From: Flavobacterium sp.
Lineage (GTDB): Bacteria; Bacteroidota; Bacteroidia; Flavobacteriales; Flavobacteriaceae
Assembly: GCA_023251135.1 (NCBI GenBank)
Contig: JAHEZJ010000016.1
Location: 57,549 to 121,548 of the forward strand
Direction: 5' to 3'
Length of the DNA: 64,000 nt
The position numbers and the translations under genes were made by a program. Positions 1 to 8,556 of this stretch are shown one piece after another (positions within the stretch are counted from its first letter, which is position 1; each line of letters starts with the position of its first letter). The notes beneath the pieces are model-generated. The model ran no database searches and was not told where the DNA came from. It saw nothing but the letters and a program-made list of their open reading frames with translations.

Positions 1-336
1 TTCAGCTTTCGGAATAAAACATACCTCCATATCAGCAACCGCTTTGGCCGATAAGTTGGCTGGTTCATTGCTAATCATAGAACGCTGACCTAAAAGTTCT
101 CCTGATTTTACCAGTTTTACAATTTGATCTTTTCCGTTAGCACTTAATTTAGAGAGTTTTCCAACCCCGTCTTTTACACAAAAAACGCCATTAGTAACTT
201 CGCCTTCCTCAAAAAGAGCATCTCCTTTTTTAATCGTATAGGTCGTCTTGCTATTGGCCAGCTTCACAACTTCATCTTTATTAAGCGCTTTTAGAGAAGA
301 AAGCTGTCTTACGATACATTGGTCACATTTATTCAT
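1..336 (-). CDS. Crp/Fnr family transcriptional regulator (N-terminal part, runs off window)
   Basis: The start codon is at 336 on the minus strand and 112 codons are visible before the window ends. The protein begins with a CDQC cysteine pair followed by a cyclic-nucleotide-binding beta-roll (KKGDALFEEGE, then GELLGQRSMIS), which is the sensor/dimerisation half of Crp/Fnr regulators. The C-terminal helix-turn-helix lies outside the window. It is divergent from ccoI and the cbb3 oxidase genes, a common position for an oxygen- or redox-responsive regulator. I infer that it controls them through the palindromes at 470-489, 2982-2995 and 10671-10684. Only two N-terminal cysteines are obvious, so an Fnr-like iron-sulfur cluster is possible but not shown. 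A TAATTTTG -7 box lies 18 bp upstream of the start. Confidence 0.85.
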   Translation of the reverse strand, partial: MNKCDQCIVRQLSSLKALNKDEVVKLANSKTTYTIKKGDALFEEGEVTNGVFCVKDGVGKLSKLSANGKDQIVKLVKSGELLGQRSMISNEPANLSAKAVADMEVCFIPKAE

Positions 337-353
337 AGCAAAAGGATTTGCTG

Positions 354-361
354 CAAAATTA
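354..361 (-). promoter_or_regulatory. -7 promoter box for the Crp/Fnr gene
   Basis: Read on the minus strand, this is TAATTTTG, a perfect match to the Bacteroidota -7 consensus TAnnTTTG. It sits 18 bp upstream of the regulator start codon. No convincing -33 TTG was seen, so the call rests on the -7 box and its position. Confidence 0.5.
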
Positions 362-469
362 ACCAATATTCGCTTTCGCAGCTAGTGTTCGGACAGAAAA
401 AACACATAAAAAATCGGATGTCGTTATTTGGCAGATTTATTTTATTAAATTAGAAACTGATTTCCGGGC

Positions 470-517
470 AATATGATAAATGTCATATTAAAAGTCACCT
501 CTTATTCTGAATATTTG
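470..517 (+). promoter_or_regulatory. FNR-type palindrome and -7 box upstream of ccoI
   Basis: Positions 470-489 form a perfect inverted repeat: AATATGA, six bases, TCATATT. The core 14-mer ATGATAAATGTCAT (473-486) differs by two bases from the palindrome upstream of ccoS and resembles the one upstream of hemN. About 30 bp downstream lies AATATTTG (510-517), one mismatch from the TAnnTTTG -7 box. This puts the palindrome roughly 45 bp upstream of the predicted transcription start, a class II activator position. The site lies between the divergent Crp/Fnr gene and ccoI. The regulator identity is inferred. Confidence 0.6.
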
Positions 518-539
518 TAGTATCAAAAAAAAACAAATT

Positions 540-2927
540 ATGAGTGAGCAAAGTTGTTTTCATTGTGGTCTTACGATTCCTAAAAATGAAGAGATCAATT
601 TTGATGAAAAAAAGTTTTGTTGTGCCGGTTGTAAAACCGTCTACGAAATTTTTAGTCTTCATGATTTAACCTGTTACTACGATTTTGAAAAGTCCCCGGG
701 TGCAACTCCACAGGACATAAAAGGGAAGTATGACTTTTTAGACAATGAAGCTATCCTTTCAAAAGTACTGGAATTTCAGGAAGGTAATACTGCAATTGCT
801 TCTTTGAATATTCCATACATTCATTGCAGTTCTTGTATCTGGATTCTCGAAAATCTAAACAGAATTCAGCCCGGAATAAGCCTCTCTCAGGTGAACTTTC
901 CCGAAAAAAGAGTCCGAATTACATTTAATTCTGATACGGTTTCTTTAAAAACTATAGTTTATATGCTCAGCTCCATAGGCTATGAACCCTATATAAGCTT
1001 AGAAAATTACGAGTCCGGGAAAAATAATGTTGACAGAAGTCTGACCTATAAATTAGGTGTTGCCTTTTTTTGTTTTGGAAACATCATGTTGCTTTCATTT
1101 CCGGAATACTTCGAAATAAAGGAATTTTGGCTGGACAATTATAAACCCTTTTTCAGAATCCTGATTTTTATACTCGCGCTGCCCAGCTTTTTATATTCGG
1201 CAAGCGGTTATTATGTTTCTGCTTACAAGAGTATCAAATCGGGGATGTTGAATATTGACATTCCAATTGCCTTGGGAATTATCGTAATGTTTGTTCGCAG
1301 TACTTTTGATATTGTAATGAATTACGGATCTGGTTTTTTTGACAGCTTAACCGGTTTGGTTTTCTTCATGCTGTTAGGAAAGATGTTTCAGATCAAAACC
1401 TATAGTTTTTTAAGTTTCGAAAGAGATTTTAAATCTTATTTCCCAATTGCAGTCACAAGAATCAATCCGGACACCTCTGAAGAAAGTGTTCCTGTTTATG
1501 ATGTTTTAAAAGGAAACAGATTGCTCATTCGAAATCAGGAGCTTATTCCGGTTGACGGAATTCTGATTAGCGAAAAAGCAGAGATTGACTATAGTTTTGT
1601 AACGGGAGAAGCAGTTCCGATTACTAAAAAGTCAGGCGATAAAGTTTTTGCCGGAGGAAAACACATTGGTAAAGTGATCGAAATGGAAGTATTGCATTCG
1701 GTATCTCAAAGTTATCTGACGCAGTTGTGGAGTAATGAAATTTTCCAGAAAAAGGTACTTCAAAAACACAAAACCATCACAGATACGATAAGTCGTTATT
1801 TTACTCCTTTATTATTATTAATTGCTTTTGCAGGTTTTGGATATTGGATTTCGATTGATGCCAATACGGCTTTTAATGTTTTTACCGCTGTTTTAATTGT
1901 GGCTTGTCCGTGTGCATTAGCCCTTACGGCACCGTTTACCTTTGGTAACATATTGCGAATCATGGGCAAACAAAAAATGTATTTGAAGAATGCTTTGGTT
2001 ATCGAGCAACTCGCCAAAGTAGACACCATTGTTTTTGATAAAACCGGTACCCTTACCACCAATAAGAAATCGAATATTGTGTATGAGGGCAATCCTCTTT
2101 CGGAAGAAAATTACAGATTGATTAAAAATGTGCTTCGTGCTTCGAATCACCCTTTGAGCCGAATGTTATATGATTTTCTGCCGGAAGCAGCCAAAATTAA
2201 AATTGATGATTTTCAGGAAATTACGGGTAAAGGAATTCAGGCAACCGCAGAAAATACCATCTTAAAAATTGGATCGGGAACCTTTGTTGATAGCCCTGGT
2301 ACGGAATCTTCTGAAATTGAAAAAACAAGTCTCCACATCAGAATCAATGACACTTATTATGGAAAATTTACATTCCAGAATCAATATAGGGATGGTTTAG
2401 AAGCGCTTTTTTCGGCATTGAGTCAGGAATATCAAATAAAAGTGCTTTCCGGAGATAATGACGGAGAGCGTGCGACTCTCGAAACCATTCTGCCCAAACA
2501 TACCGAGCTGATCTTTAATCAAAAGCCGGAGCAGAAGTTGGAGTTTATCAAAAAACTGCAGGAGGATGGCCATAATGTTATGATGGTTGGCGACGGTTTA
2601 AACGATGCCGGTGCTTTGGCACAAAGTAATGTAGGAATTTCGATCTCTGAGAATGTCAATGTTTTTTCACCTGCCTGCGATGCAATTTTAGATGCAAGCG
2701 AGTTTTCAAGACTGAACTACTTTTTAAAATTATCGCACAAATCGATTGCGATTATTAAGATGAGTTTTGTTTTGTCGCTGCTGTATAATGTTGTAGGACT
2801 TTTTTTCGCAATTACAGGGGATTTACTGCCTTTGGTGGCCGCTATTATTATGCCTTTGAGCACAATTACGATCGTAAGTTTTGTGACTTTGATGTCTAAC
2901 TACTTCAGTAGTAGTAATTTAAAATAA
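540..2927 (+). CDS. ccoI: CcoI/FixI copper-type P1B ATPase for cbb3 oxidase assembly
   Basis: This 795-aa protein is a heavy-metal P-type ATPase of the CcoI/FixI type, thought to export copper across the inner membrane for the CuB centre of cbb3 oxidase. The N-terminus has two cysteine clusters (CFHCG at residues 6-10 and CCAGC near 27-31), then an HMA domain with CSSC at 96-99. Several membrane helices follow, with the transport motif CPC at 456-458, the phosphorylation site DKTGT at D500, and the hinge motif GDGLND at 684-689. Length and motif order are normal for the family. It starts the cco gene set but is separated from ccoS by 116 bp containing a second palindromic site and promoter, so it may be transcribed both separately and together. 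The adjacency to ccoS and ccoNO makes the CcoI assignment firm over a generic CopA. Confidence 0.93.
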   Translation: MSEQSCFHCGLTIPKNEEINFDEKKFCCAGCKTVYEIFSLHDLTCYYDFEKSPGATPQDIKGKYDFLDNEAILSKVLEFQEGNTAIASLNIPYIHCSSCIWILENLNRIQPGISLSQVNFPEKRVRITFNSDTVSLKTIVYMLSSIGYEPYISLENYESGKNNVDRSLTYKLGVAFFCFGNIMLLSFPEYFEIKEFWLDNYKPFFRILIFILALPSFLYSASGYYVSAYKSIKSGMLNIDIPIALGIIVMFVRSTFDIVMNYGSGFFDSLTGLVFFMLLGKMFQIKTYSFLSFERDFKSYFPIAVTRINPDTSEESVPVYDVLKGNRLLIRNQELIPVDGILISEKAEIDYSFVTGEAVPITKKSGDKVFAGGKHIGKVIEMEVLHSVSQSYLTQLWSNEIFQKKVLQKHKTITDTISRYFTPLLLLIAFAGFGYWISIDANTAFNVFTAVLIVACPCALALTAPFTFGNILRIMGKQKMYLKNALVIEQLAKVDTIVFDKTGTLTTNKKSNIVYEGNPLSEENYRLIKNVLRASNHPLSRMLYDFLPEAAKIKIDDFQEITGKGIQATAENTILKIGSGTFVDSPGTESSEIEKTSLHIRINDTYYGKFTFQNQYRDGLEALFSALSQEYQIKVLSGDNDGERATLETILPKHTELIFNQKPEQKLEFIKKLQEDGHNVMMVGDGLNDAGALAQSNVGISISENVNVFSPACDAILDASEFSRLNYFLKLSHKSIAIIKMSFVLSLLYNVVGLFFAITGDLLPLVAAIIMPLSTITIVSFVTLMSNYFSSSNLK

Positions 2928-2981
2928 TTATAAATAATTCAATTGTTATTTTTTTATAAATTTAACATTTAGACTTAGTCA

Positions 2982-3025
2982 ATGATAATTATCATATTTT
3001 ACCTGCCAATAACCCAGTAATTTTG
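2982..3025 (+). promoter_or_regulatory. FNR-type palindrome plus -7 box upstream of ccoS
   Basis: ATGATAATTATCAT at 2982-2995 is a perfect 14-bp palindrome. TAATTTTG at 3018-3025 matches the Bacteroidota -7 consensus exactly. From the palindrome centre (2988.5) to the first base of the -7 box is 29.5 bp, exactly as upstream of hemN. This is probably the main promoter of ccoS-ccoNO-ccoQ-ccoP-ccoG-ccoH and is probably activated at low oxygen; the regulator is inferred to be the Crp/Fnr protein at the window start. Confidence 0.7.
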
Positions 3026-3043
3026 TTAATATAAACTTAAGGT

Positions 3044-3235
3044 ATGAGTGTTATCTATCTATTAATTACAGTAAGTATTTTCGTAGCAATCGGGTTCTTC
3101 ATTGCTTTTATTCTAGCTGTCAAATCAGGACAGTATGATGACGATTATACACCTTCAGTCAGAATGCTTTTTGATGATGAGACTAAAATTGCCCCAGAGA
3201 AGAACAATTTACCAATAAAAGAAAAACAAGTATAA
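3044..3235 (+). CDS. ccoS: CcoS, cbb3 oxidase maturation protein
   Basis: This 63-aa single-span membrane protein has an N-terminal helix (residues about 3-27) followed by a short charged tail containing KSGQYDDDYTPSVRMLFDD. The G-Q-[FY]-DDx-(S/T)P-[AS]xRxLFDD pattern is the signature of CcoS/FixS. In other bacteria CcoS is needed for cofactor insertion into the catalytic subunit. It ends 2 bp before ccoNO, and the pair is surely co-transcribed from the promoter at 2982-3025. Confidence 0.92.
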   Translation: MSVIYLLITVSIFVAIGFFIAFILAVKSGQYDDDYTPSVRMLFDDETKIAPEKNNLPIKEKQV

Positions 3236-3237
3236 TT

Positions 3238-5424
3238 ATGGAAATGGAACAGTTTTATTACGACAACAAAATTGTTAAAAAATTCATTTACGCCACTATC
3301 TTATTTGGGGTAGTGGGGATGTTAGTGGGGCTTACCTTAGCGGTAATGTACCTTTTTCCCAACATTACAGATGGGATCTCCTGGCTTAGTTATGGTCGAT
3401 TACGACCTTTACACACCAATGCGGTTATTTTTGCCTTCGTTGGAAATGCCTTTTTTGCCGGAATGTATTATTCCTTGCAACGTTTGTTAAAAGCCAGAAT
3501 GTTCAGTGACTTTTTGAGTAATTTGCATTTTTGGGGTTGGCAGCTTATTATTGTGGCAGCGGCTATTACATTGCCCTTAGGGTATACTTCTTCAAAGGAG
3601 TATGCGGAGCTGGAATGGCCAATTGATATTGCCATTGCGCTTATCTGGGTCGTAATGGGAATCAATATGATTGGAACCATGCTGCGTCGTAGAGAACGTC
3701 ATTTGTATGTAGCCATTTGGTTTTATCTGGCAACATTTGTTACCGTTGCGGTGCTGCACATTTTTAATAATATCGAGATTCCGGTTTCGGCTTTAAAAAG
3801 TTACTCGGTTTACGCAGGGGTTCAGGACGCTTTAGTACAATGGTGGTATGGCCACAATGCGGTTGCATTTTTTCTTACTACACCCTTTTTAGGATTAATG
3901 TATTACTTCGTTCCAAAAGTAGCCAATCGTCCGGTATACTCTTATAGATTATCAATTATACATTTCTGGTCCCTGATCTTTATTTACATCTGGGCTGGTC
4001 CGCACCACTTATTGTATTCTGCTTTACCAAACTGGGCTCAGAATTTAGGAGTTGCATTTTCAGTAATGCTTATAGCACCATCTTGGGGAGGTATGATCAA
4101 CGGACTTTTAACTTTAAGAGGAGCGTGGGATAAAGTTCGTGAAGAACCGGTTTTGAAATTCTTTGTAGTAGCGATTACAGGTTACGGAATGGCCACTTTT
4201 GAAGGACCGATGCTTTCGCTTAAAAATGTAAATGCTATCGCGCATTATACTGACTGGATCGTTGCACACGTGCACGTAGGAGCTTTAGCCTGGAATGGTT
4301 TCATGTCATTCGGTATTATTTACTGGCTGATTCCCCGTATGACTAAATCGGAGTTGTTTTCTAAAAAATTAGCCAACTTTCATTTCTGGATAGGAACCTT
4401 AGGAATCATTGTTTATACCATTCCGTTGTATGTAGCAGGTTTTCAACAAGCGTCCATGTGGAAACAATTTAATCCTGATGGAACTTTAGTTTATGGTAAC
4501 TTCCTTGAAACCGTTACTGCTATTATGCCAATGTACTGGATGAGAGCCATTGGAGGTAGTTTGTATTTAATAGGAATGCTGACCTTGGTTTACAATATTA
4601 TTATGACCGTAAAAGCGGGTAATACGATTGAAGATGAATTGGCACAAGCTCCGGCTTTACAAAGAATCAGCAGTGGAAGACTTAATGGAGAGAAATTCCA
4701 TACCTGGTTGGAGAGAAAACCAATTCAGTTAACCATTTTGGCAACAATTGCTATTTTAATTGGAGGTATCATTCAAATTGTACCTACGATTATGGTTAAA
4801 TCTAATATTCCGACCATCTCTAGTGTTAAACCATACACCCCTTTAGAATTGGAAGGACGTGATTTGTATATCAGAGAAGGTTGTGTGGGATGTCATTCAC
4901 AATCCGTTCGTCCGTTCAGAAGTGAAGTAGAGCGTTACGGACCGCAATCAAAAGCAGGAGAGTTTGTATACGATCATCCATTTTTATGGGGATCAAAACG
5001 TACAGGTCCCGATTTGTTAAGAGTAGGTGGGAAATACAATGACAACTGGCATTTTAACCATATGTGGAATCCGCAAAGTACTTCAGCAGGTTCAATCATG
5101 CCGGGTTACAAATGGCTGTTTGACAATGAAGCGATGGACATTTCGCTGACGCAGAAGAAAATGAAAGCTATGGTGTCACTTGGAGTTCCTTATACCGAAG
5201 CAGAAATTGCAAATGCGCCTAAAACATTGAAGGCACAGGCGATGAAAATTGAAAAAAGCCTGGAGAATGATCCTGATTATGTAAAAAGTTATGAGGACAG
5301 TAAGAAAAAAGCAATTGCAAAAGGCGAAAAATTCGTTCCGATGAATGAGAGAGAAATTGTGGCTTTAATTGCTTACATACAAAGACTTGGAACGGATATT
5401 AAAGTAAAGCAACCTTCTAAATAA
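3238..5424 (+). CDS. ccoNO: Fused CcoN-CcoO, cbb3-type cytochrome c oxidase subunits I and II
   Basis: This 728-aa protein joins two subunits that are separate in Proteobacteria. Residues about 1-490 are the multi-helix CcoN catalytic subunit that carries the haems and CuB (for example HNAVAFFLTTPFLG, GPHHLLY, HYTDWIVAHVHVGALAWNG with its metal-ligand histidines). A further membrane helix near 495-520 leads into a CcoO-type cytochrome c domain with the haem motif CVGCH at 549-553, followed by the CcoO-typical QSVRPF. MPGYKWLF near 625 supplies the probable axial methionine. The natural fusion is common in Bacteroidota. It sits between ccoS and ccoQ with gaps of 2 and 7 bp. It reduces oxygen to water at the inner membrane, with high affinity in characterised family members. 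Confidence 0.95.
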   Translation: MEMEQFYYDNKIVKKFIYATILFGVVGMLVGLTLAVMYLFPNITDGISWLSYGRLRPLHTNAVIFAFVGNAFFAGMYYSLQRLLKARMFSDFLSNLHFWGWQLIIVAAAITLPLGYTSSKEYAELEWPIDIAIALIWVVMGINMIGTMLRRRERHLYVAIWFYLATFVTVAVLHIFNNIEIPVSALKSYSVYAGVQDALVQWWYGHNAVAFFLTTPFLGLMYYFVPKVANRPVYSYRLSIIHFWSLIFIYIWAGPHHLLYSALPNWAQNLGVAFSVMLIAPSWGGMINGLLTLRGAWDKVREEPVLKFFVVAITGYGMATFEGPMLSLKNVNAIAHYTDWIVAHVHVGALAWNGFMSFGIIYWLIPRMTKSELFSKKLANFHFWIGTLGIIVYTIPLYVAGFQQASMWKQFNPDGTLVYGNFLETVTAIMPMYWMRAIGGSLYLIGMLTLVYNIIMTVKAGNTIEDELAQAPALQRISSGRLNGEKFHTWLERKPIQLTILATIAILIGGIIQIVPTIMVKSNIPTISSVKPYTPLELEGRDLYIREGCVGCHSQSVRPFRSEVERYGPQSKAGEFVYDHPFLWGSKRTGPDLLRVGGKYNDNWHFNHMWNPQSTSAGSIMPGYKWLFDNEAMDISLTQKKMKAMVSLGVPYTEAEIANAPKTLKAQAMKIEKSLENDPDYVKSYEDSKKKAIAKGEKFVPMNEREIVALIAYIQRLGTDIKVKQPSK

Positions 5425-5431
5425 CAGCATT

Positions 5432-5626
5432 ATGTTTGAGCAAATAAAACACAATATGGAGAACATTTCGGGTATAGAGATTTACCCGATACTTTCTCTG
5501 TTGATATTCTTTTTCTTCTTTGTAGGCCTGGGAATTTGGGTGTTTTCCTATAAGAAAGAAAAAATTGAAGAAATGAGTGCGATACCTTTGAATGAAGGGC
5601 TTATTATAATTTCAAAAGATAAATAA
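5432..5626 (+). CDS. ccoQ: CcoQ-like small subunit of cbb3 oxidase
   Basis: This 64-aa protein has one strongly hydrophobic helix (about residues 18-37, LLIFFFFFVGLGIWVFSY) followed by a Lys/Glu-rich stretch, matching the CcoQ/FixQ layout of one helix plus a short cytoplasmic tail. In other species CcoQ stabilises the assembled oxidase. Identification rests mainly on size, topology and position between ccoNO (7 bp upstream) and ccoP (2 bp downstream), because CcoQ sequences diverge widely. Confidence 0.8.
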   Translation: MFEQIKHNMENISGIEIYPILSLLIFFFFFVGLGIWVFSYKKEKIEEMSAIPLNEGLIIISKDK

Positions 5627-5628
5627 AA

Positions 5629-6570
5629 ATGAAAAGATTTTTCCCAGTATATGTAAGAGTGCCATTGATTTTCTTCATTGTCTTTGCTTTGATGGAGTAC
5701 TTTATAGATTCGGGCGACAAACCAGCTTTTATCAAGTATCCGATGGTTTCTGTTTTTCTGCTTGTTTTTCTCTTTATTTTGATTGCCATCGAAATAACGC
5801 TGAGCGCTGTTAATAGGGTCATGTACCAATTGATGTCGCCTGAAGAAAAAGCAAAACTAGAACATGAAAAGAGTTTAAGCCTCACAGAAAGTACCTGGTA
5901 CAAAGAGCTGATGCATAAACTTACCAAAACAGAACCCATTGAAAAAGAAGGCGACTTGTTGATGGATCATGATTATGACGGTATTAAAGAGTTGGATAAT
6001 AACTTACCGCCTTGGTGGGTGTACCTGTTTTATATCTGTATTGCCTTTGGTGTAATCTATGTAGCACGTTACGATGTTTTTGGTGCTGATGATCAGGAAA
6101 TGGAGCTGAAAAAAGAAATGGCTCAGGCCAAAATAGATGTAGAAGAATACCTCAAAACAGCTCCAGATTTGATGGACGAAAAAACAGTGGTATTGTTAAC
6201 AGATGAAGCAAGTTTAGCTGCTGGTAAAGAAATCTTTATGACCAATTGTGCAGCTTGCCACAGAGCAGACGGTGGAGGACAAATTGGCCCCAACCTGACC
6301 GACGACCACTGGATTTTAGGAGGTGGTATTAAAGAAATTTTCCACACCATTACCAATGGAGGACGTGACGGAAAAGGAATGGTTTCCTGGAAAACCAACG
6401 GTATGAAACCCAAAGAAATTCAAAAAGTAGCAAGTTACATCTTGTCTTTACAAGGCAGTAACCCTAAAGATCCAAAAGAACCGGAAGGTGAGGTTTGGGT
6501 AGATAAAAGTGCTCCTAAAAAAGGCGATACAGCAGAAAAAACAAAAGATAGTACAGAAGTTAAAAAATAA
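5629..6570 (+). CDS. ccoP: CcoP, cytochrome c subunit III of cbb3 oxidase (mono-haem form)
   Basis: This 313-aa membrane-anchored cytochrome c passes electrons to the cbb3 catalytic subunit. Hydrophobic segments lie near residues 8-25 and 38-62. The family motif NLPPWWVYLFY introduces a further helix near 125-145, and a periplasmic cytochrome c domain follows with CAACH at 207-211 and a probable axial methionine in GKGMVSW. Only one CxxCH motif is present, whereas proteobacterial CcoP has two. The N-terminal extension with two extra helices and the Lys/Glu/Pro-rich tail are also non-proteobacterial. The gene is 2 bp after ccoQ and 4 bp before ccoG. Confidence 0.92.
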   Translation: MKRFFPVYVRVPLIFFIVFALMEYFIDSGDKPAFIKYPMVSVFLLVFLFILIAIEITLSAVNRVMYQLMSPEEKAKLEHEKSLSLTESTWYKELMHKLTKTEPIEKEGDLLMDHDYDGIKELDNNLPPWWVYLFYICIAFGVIYVARYDVFGADDQEMELKKEMAQAKIDVEEYLKTAPDLMDEKTVVLLTDEASLAAGKEIFMTNCAACHRADGGGQIGPNLTDDHWILGGGIKEIFHTITNGGRDGKGMVSWKTNGMKPKEIQKVASYILSLQGSNPKDPKEPEGEVWVDKSAPKKGDTAEKTKDSTEVKK

Positions 6571-6574
6571 TACC

Positions 6575-7993
6575 ATGTCAAATTTACCAGACGAAGCTTT
6601 TAGAGATACCATTGGAACTATTGATGAGGGCGGCAAGAGAAAATTTATTTTTCCTAAAAAACCGTCTGGTAAATTTTACGAATACCGGAAAATAGTCAGT
6701 TATATATTGCTGGCCATTTTAATTGCGAATCCGTTTATCAAAATAAATGGAAACCAATTCATGATGTTCAATGTCATCGAACGACGTTTTAATATTTTCG
6801 GATTTCCATTTTGGCCTCAGGATTTTTATCTCTTTGTGATCTCAATGCTCGTAGGTATTGTATTCATCATCTTGTTTACAGTGGTTTTTGGAAGAATATT
6901 TTGCGGATGGATTTGTCCGCAGACCATTTTTCTGGAGATGGTTTTCAGGCGAATTGAATATTGGATCGATGGAGACCGCGGTGCACAAATGCGATTGGCA
7001 AAACAGGAATGGAACGCCGAGAAAATTCGAAAAAGAGGAATCAAATGGACCATCTTTTTTCTGATTTCTTTTGGAATTGCCAATGTGTTTTTGGCCTATC
7101 TCGTTGGTAGCGATGAACTTTTTTTAATGGTTGAACAAGGACCAATTCAGCAGGCCAGTAACTTTATAGCATTGCTTATTTTTACAGGAGTCTTCTATTT
7201 TGTATTTGTTTGGTTTCGGGAGCAGGTTTGTATCATTGCTTGTCCGTATGGGCGCTTGCAAGGAGTGCTTCTGGATAATAAATCGATCAATGTGGCGTAT
7301 GATTTTGTACGTGGAGAGAAGGAGGAAGGCCGTGCTAAATTCAATAAAAAAGAAGACAGAGCCTTAACCGGAAAAGGAGATTGCATCGACTGTCACCAAT
7401 GTGTACACGTTTGCCCGATGGGTATTGACATTAGAAACGGAACTCAGCTGGAATGTACCAACTGTACAGCCTGTATCGATGAATGTGACACTATCATGGA
7501 AAACGTAGGTTTACCTAAAGGACTGATTCGTTACGCATCTGAAGATGAAATCGAGAAAAAAGCACCTTTTAAATTCACCACAAGAATGAAAGGTTATACC
7601 GCCGTTTTATTCATCTTGCTGAGTGTGTTTGTCGGAATGCTGTTTTTAAGAACCGATCTGCAGGCTGTTATTCTGCGTTTACCGGGACAGTTGTTTCAGC
7701 ATAAAGGAGACAAAATCAGTAATGTGTATACCTATAAAATTGTCAATAAAACAGTAAAAGATTATAACGATATTCATTTTGAGCTCATCGATCAGAAAGG
7801 GGAGATTAAAAAGGTTGGAAAAACACATTTTAAAGTAGCTAAAGAAGGCATTTCGCAAGGAACATTATTTATAGAAATAGATGAAGTGCTTTTGGAAAGT
7901 GATAAAACAAAAGTGAAAATTGGGGTTTACAATGGCAAAGAATTGCTGGAAACCACCACCACTAACTTTTTAGGACCGCGAAGTTTTAATTAA
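6575..7993 (+). CDS. ccoG: CcoG, ferredoxin-like cbb3 oxidase accessory protein
   Basis: This 472-aa membrane protein carries two 4Fe-4S cluster motifs, CIDCHQCVHVCP from residue 270 and CTNCTACIDECD from residue 294. The N-terminal membrane part has CGWICPQTIF and a CPYGRLQG motif, both typical of CcoG/FixG (RdxA). A C-terminal Ig-like periplasmic domain follows the last helix near residue 350. CcoG is reported to act in copper delivery or reduction during cbb3 assembly. I chose the ATG at 6575 (MSNLPDEAF) because an upstream in-frame ATG at 6509 would overlap ccoP by 62 bp and add a lysine-rich non-homologous stretch. Confidence 0.93.
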   Translation: MSNLPDEAFRDTIGTIDEGGKRKFIFPKKPSGKFYEYRKIVSYILLAILIANPFIKINGNQFMMFNVIERRFNIFGFPFWPQDFYLFVISMLVGIVFIILFTVVFGRIFCGWICPQTIFLEMVFRRIEYWIDGDRGAQMRLAKQEWNAEKIRKRGIKWTIFFLISFGIANVFLAYLVGSDELFLMVEQGPIQQASNFIALLIFTGVFYFVFVWFREQVCIIACPYGRLQGVLLDNKSINVAYDFVRGEKEEGRAKFNKKEDRALTGKGDCIDCHQCVHVCPMGIDIRNGTQLECTNCTACIDECDTIMENVGLPKGLIRYASEDEIEKKAPFKFTTRMKGYTAVLFILLSVFVGMLFLRTDLQAVILRLPGQLFQHKGDKISNVYTYKIVNKTVKDYNDIHFELIDQKGEIKKVGKTHFKVAKEGISQGTLFIEIDEVLLESDKTKVKIGVYNGKELLETTTTNFLGPRSFN

Positions 7994-8004
7994 AAAATAC
8001 GATT

Positions 8005-8454
8005 ATGAAAATAAATTGGGGAACCGGGATTGTCATTGCATTTGCATTGTTTATGACTTTTATTTTATATTTTGTTTTTGAAGTACAATCCAACAGTAAA
8101 TACGACAACGATTTGGTTGTAGAAGAGTATTACAAACACGATTCACATTTTCAGGAAGAAATGGCACGTGTTCAGAATGCTCAGGATTTACAGCAAAAAC
8201 CGTCAATTGTCTATCACAAAGATGGAGTTGAAATTGTCTTTCCTGCCACTTTTGAAAATGATAAAGTCAAAGGGAACATCTTATTGTACCGCCCGTCAAA
8301 TAAAAAGTTTGATTTTAATACCCGAATTGCTTTAACCAACTCAGCCTTGTTGATTCCAAAAAACAAACTGGTAAAAGGACGTTGGGACGTTAACATGGAA
8401 TGGCAGTACGATGGTAAAAAATACCTGTCAAAAGAGGTAATCTATGTAAACTAA
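8005..8454 (+). CDS. ccoH: CcoH/FixH family protein
   Basis: This 149-aa protein has an N-terminal membrane helix (residues about 4-26) and a periplasmic beta-sandwich region, with the FixH-type stretch YDNDLVVEEYYKHDSHFQEE right after the helix. FixH is needed for cbb3 assembly, often together with CcoI. It lies 11 bp after ccoG and is the last gene before a strong terminator hairpin at 8463-8510, so the cco operon probably ends here. Confidence 0.9.
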   Translation: MKINWGTGIVIAFALFMTFILYFVFEVQSNSKYDNDLVVEEYYKHDSHFQEEMARVQNAQDLQQKPSIVYHKDGVEIVFPATFENDKVKGNILLYRPSNKKFDFNTRIALTNSALLIPKNKLVKGRWDVNMEWQYDGKKYLSKEVIYVN

Positions 8455-8462
8455 TAGTATAT

Positions 8463-8512
8463 AATGACTTGTCAAAAGAAGAGTTTTTCAATTGACAAGT
8501 CATTGTTTTTTA
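8463..8512 (+). terminator. Rho-independent terminator of the cco operon
   Basis: A perfect 13-bp stem, AATGACTTGTCAA (8463-8475) against TTGACAAGTCATT (8492-8504), encloses a 16-nt loop and is followed by GTTTTTT. It lies 9 bp after the ccoH stop codon. Confidence 0.85.
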
Positions 8513-8556
8513 ATCCTTATTGAAGGATGTAATCTGTAGTAAAAAAAATAAAAAAA

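Noticed and set aside
1796-2150. Minus-strand genes inside ccoI and similar shadows inside other genes
   Set aside because: They lie antisense to well-conserved coding sequence and their peptides show no family features.
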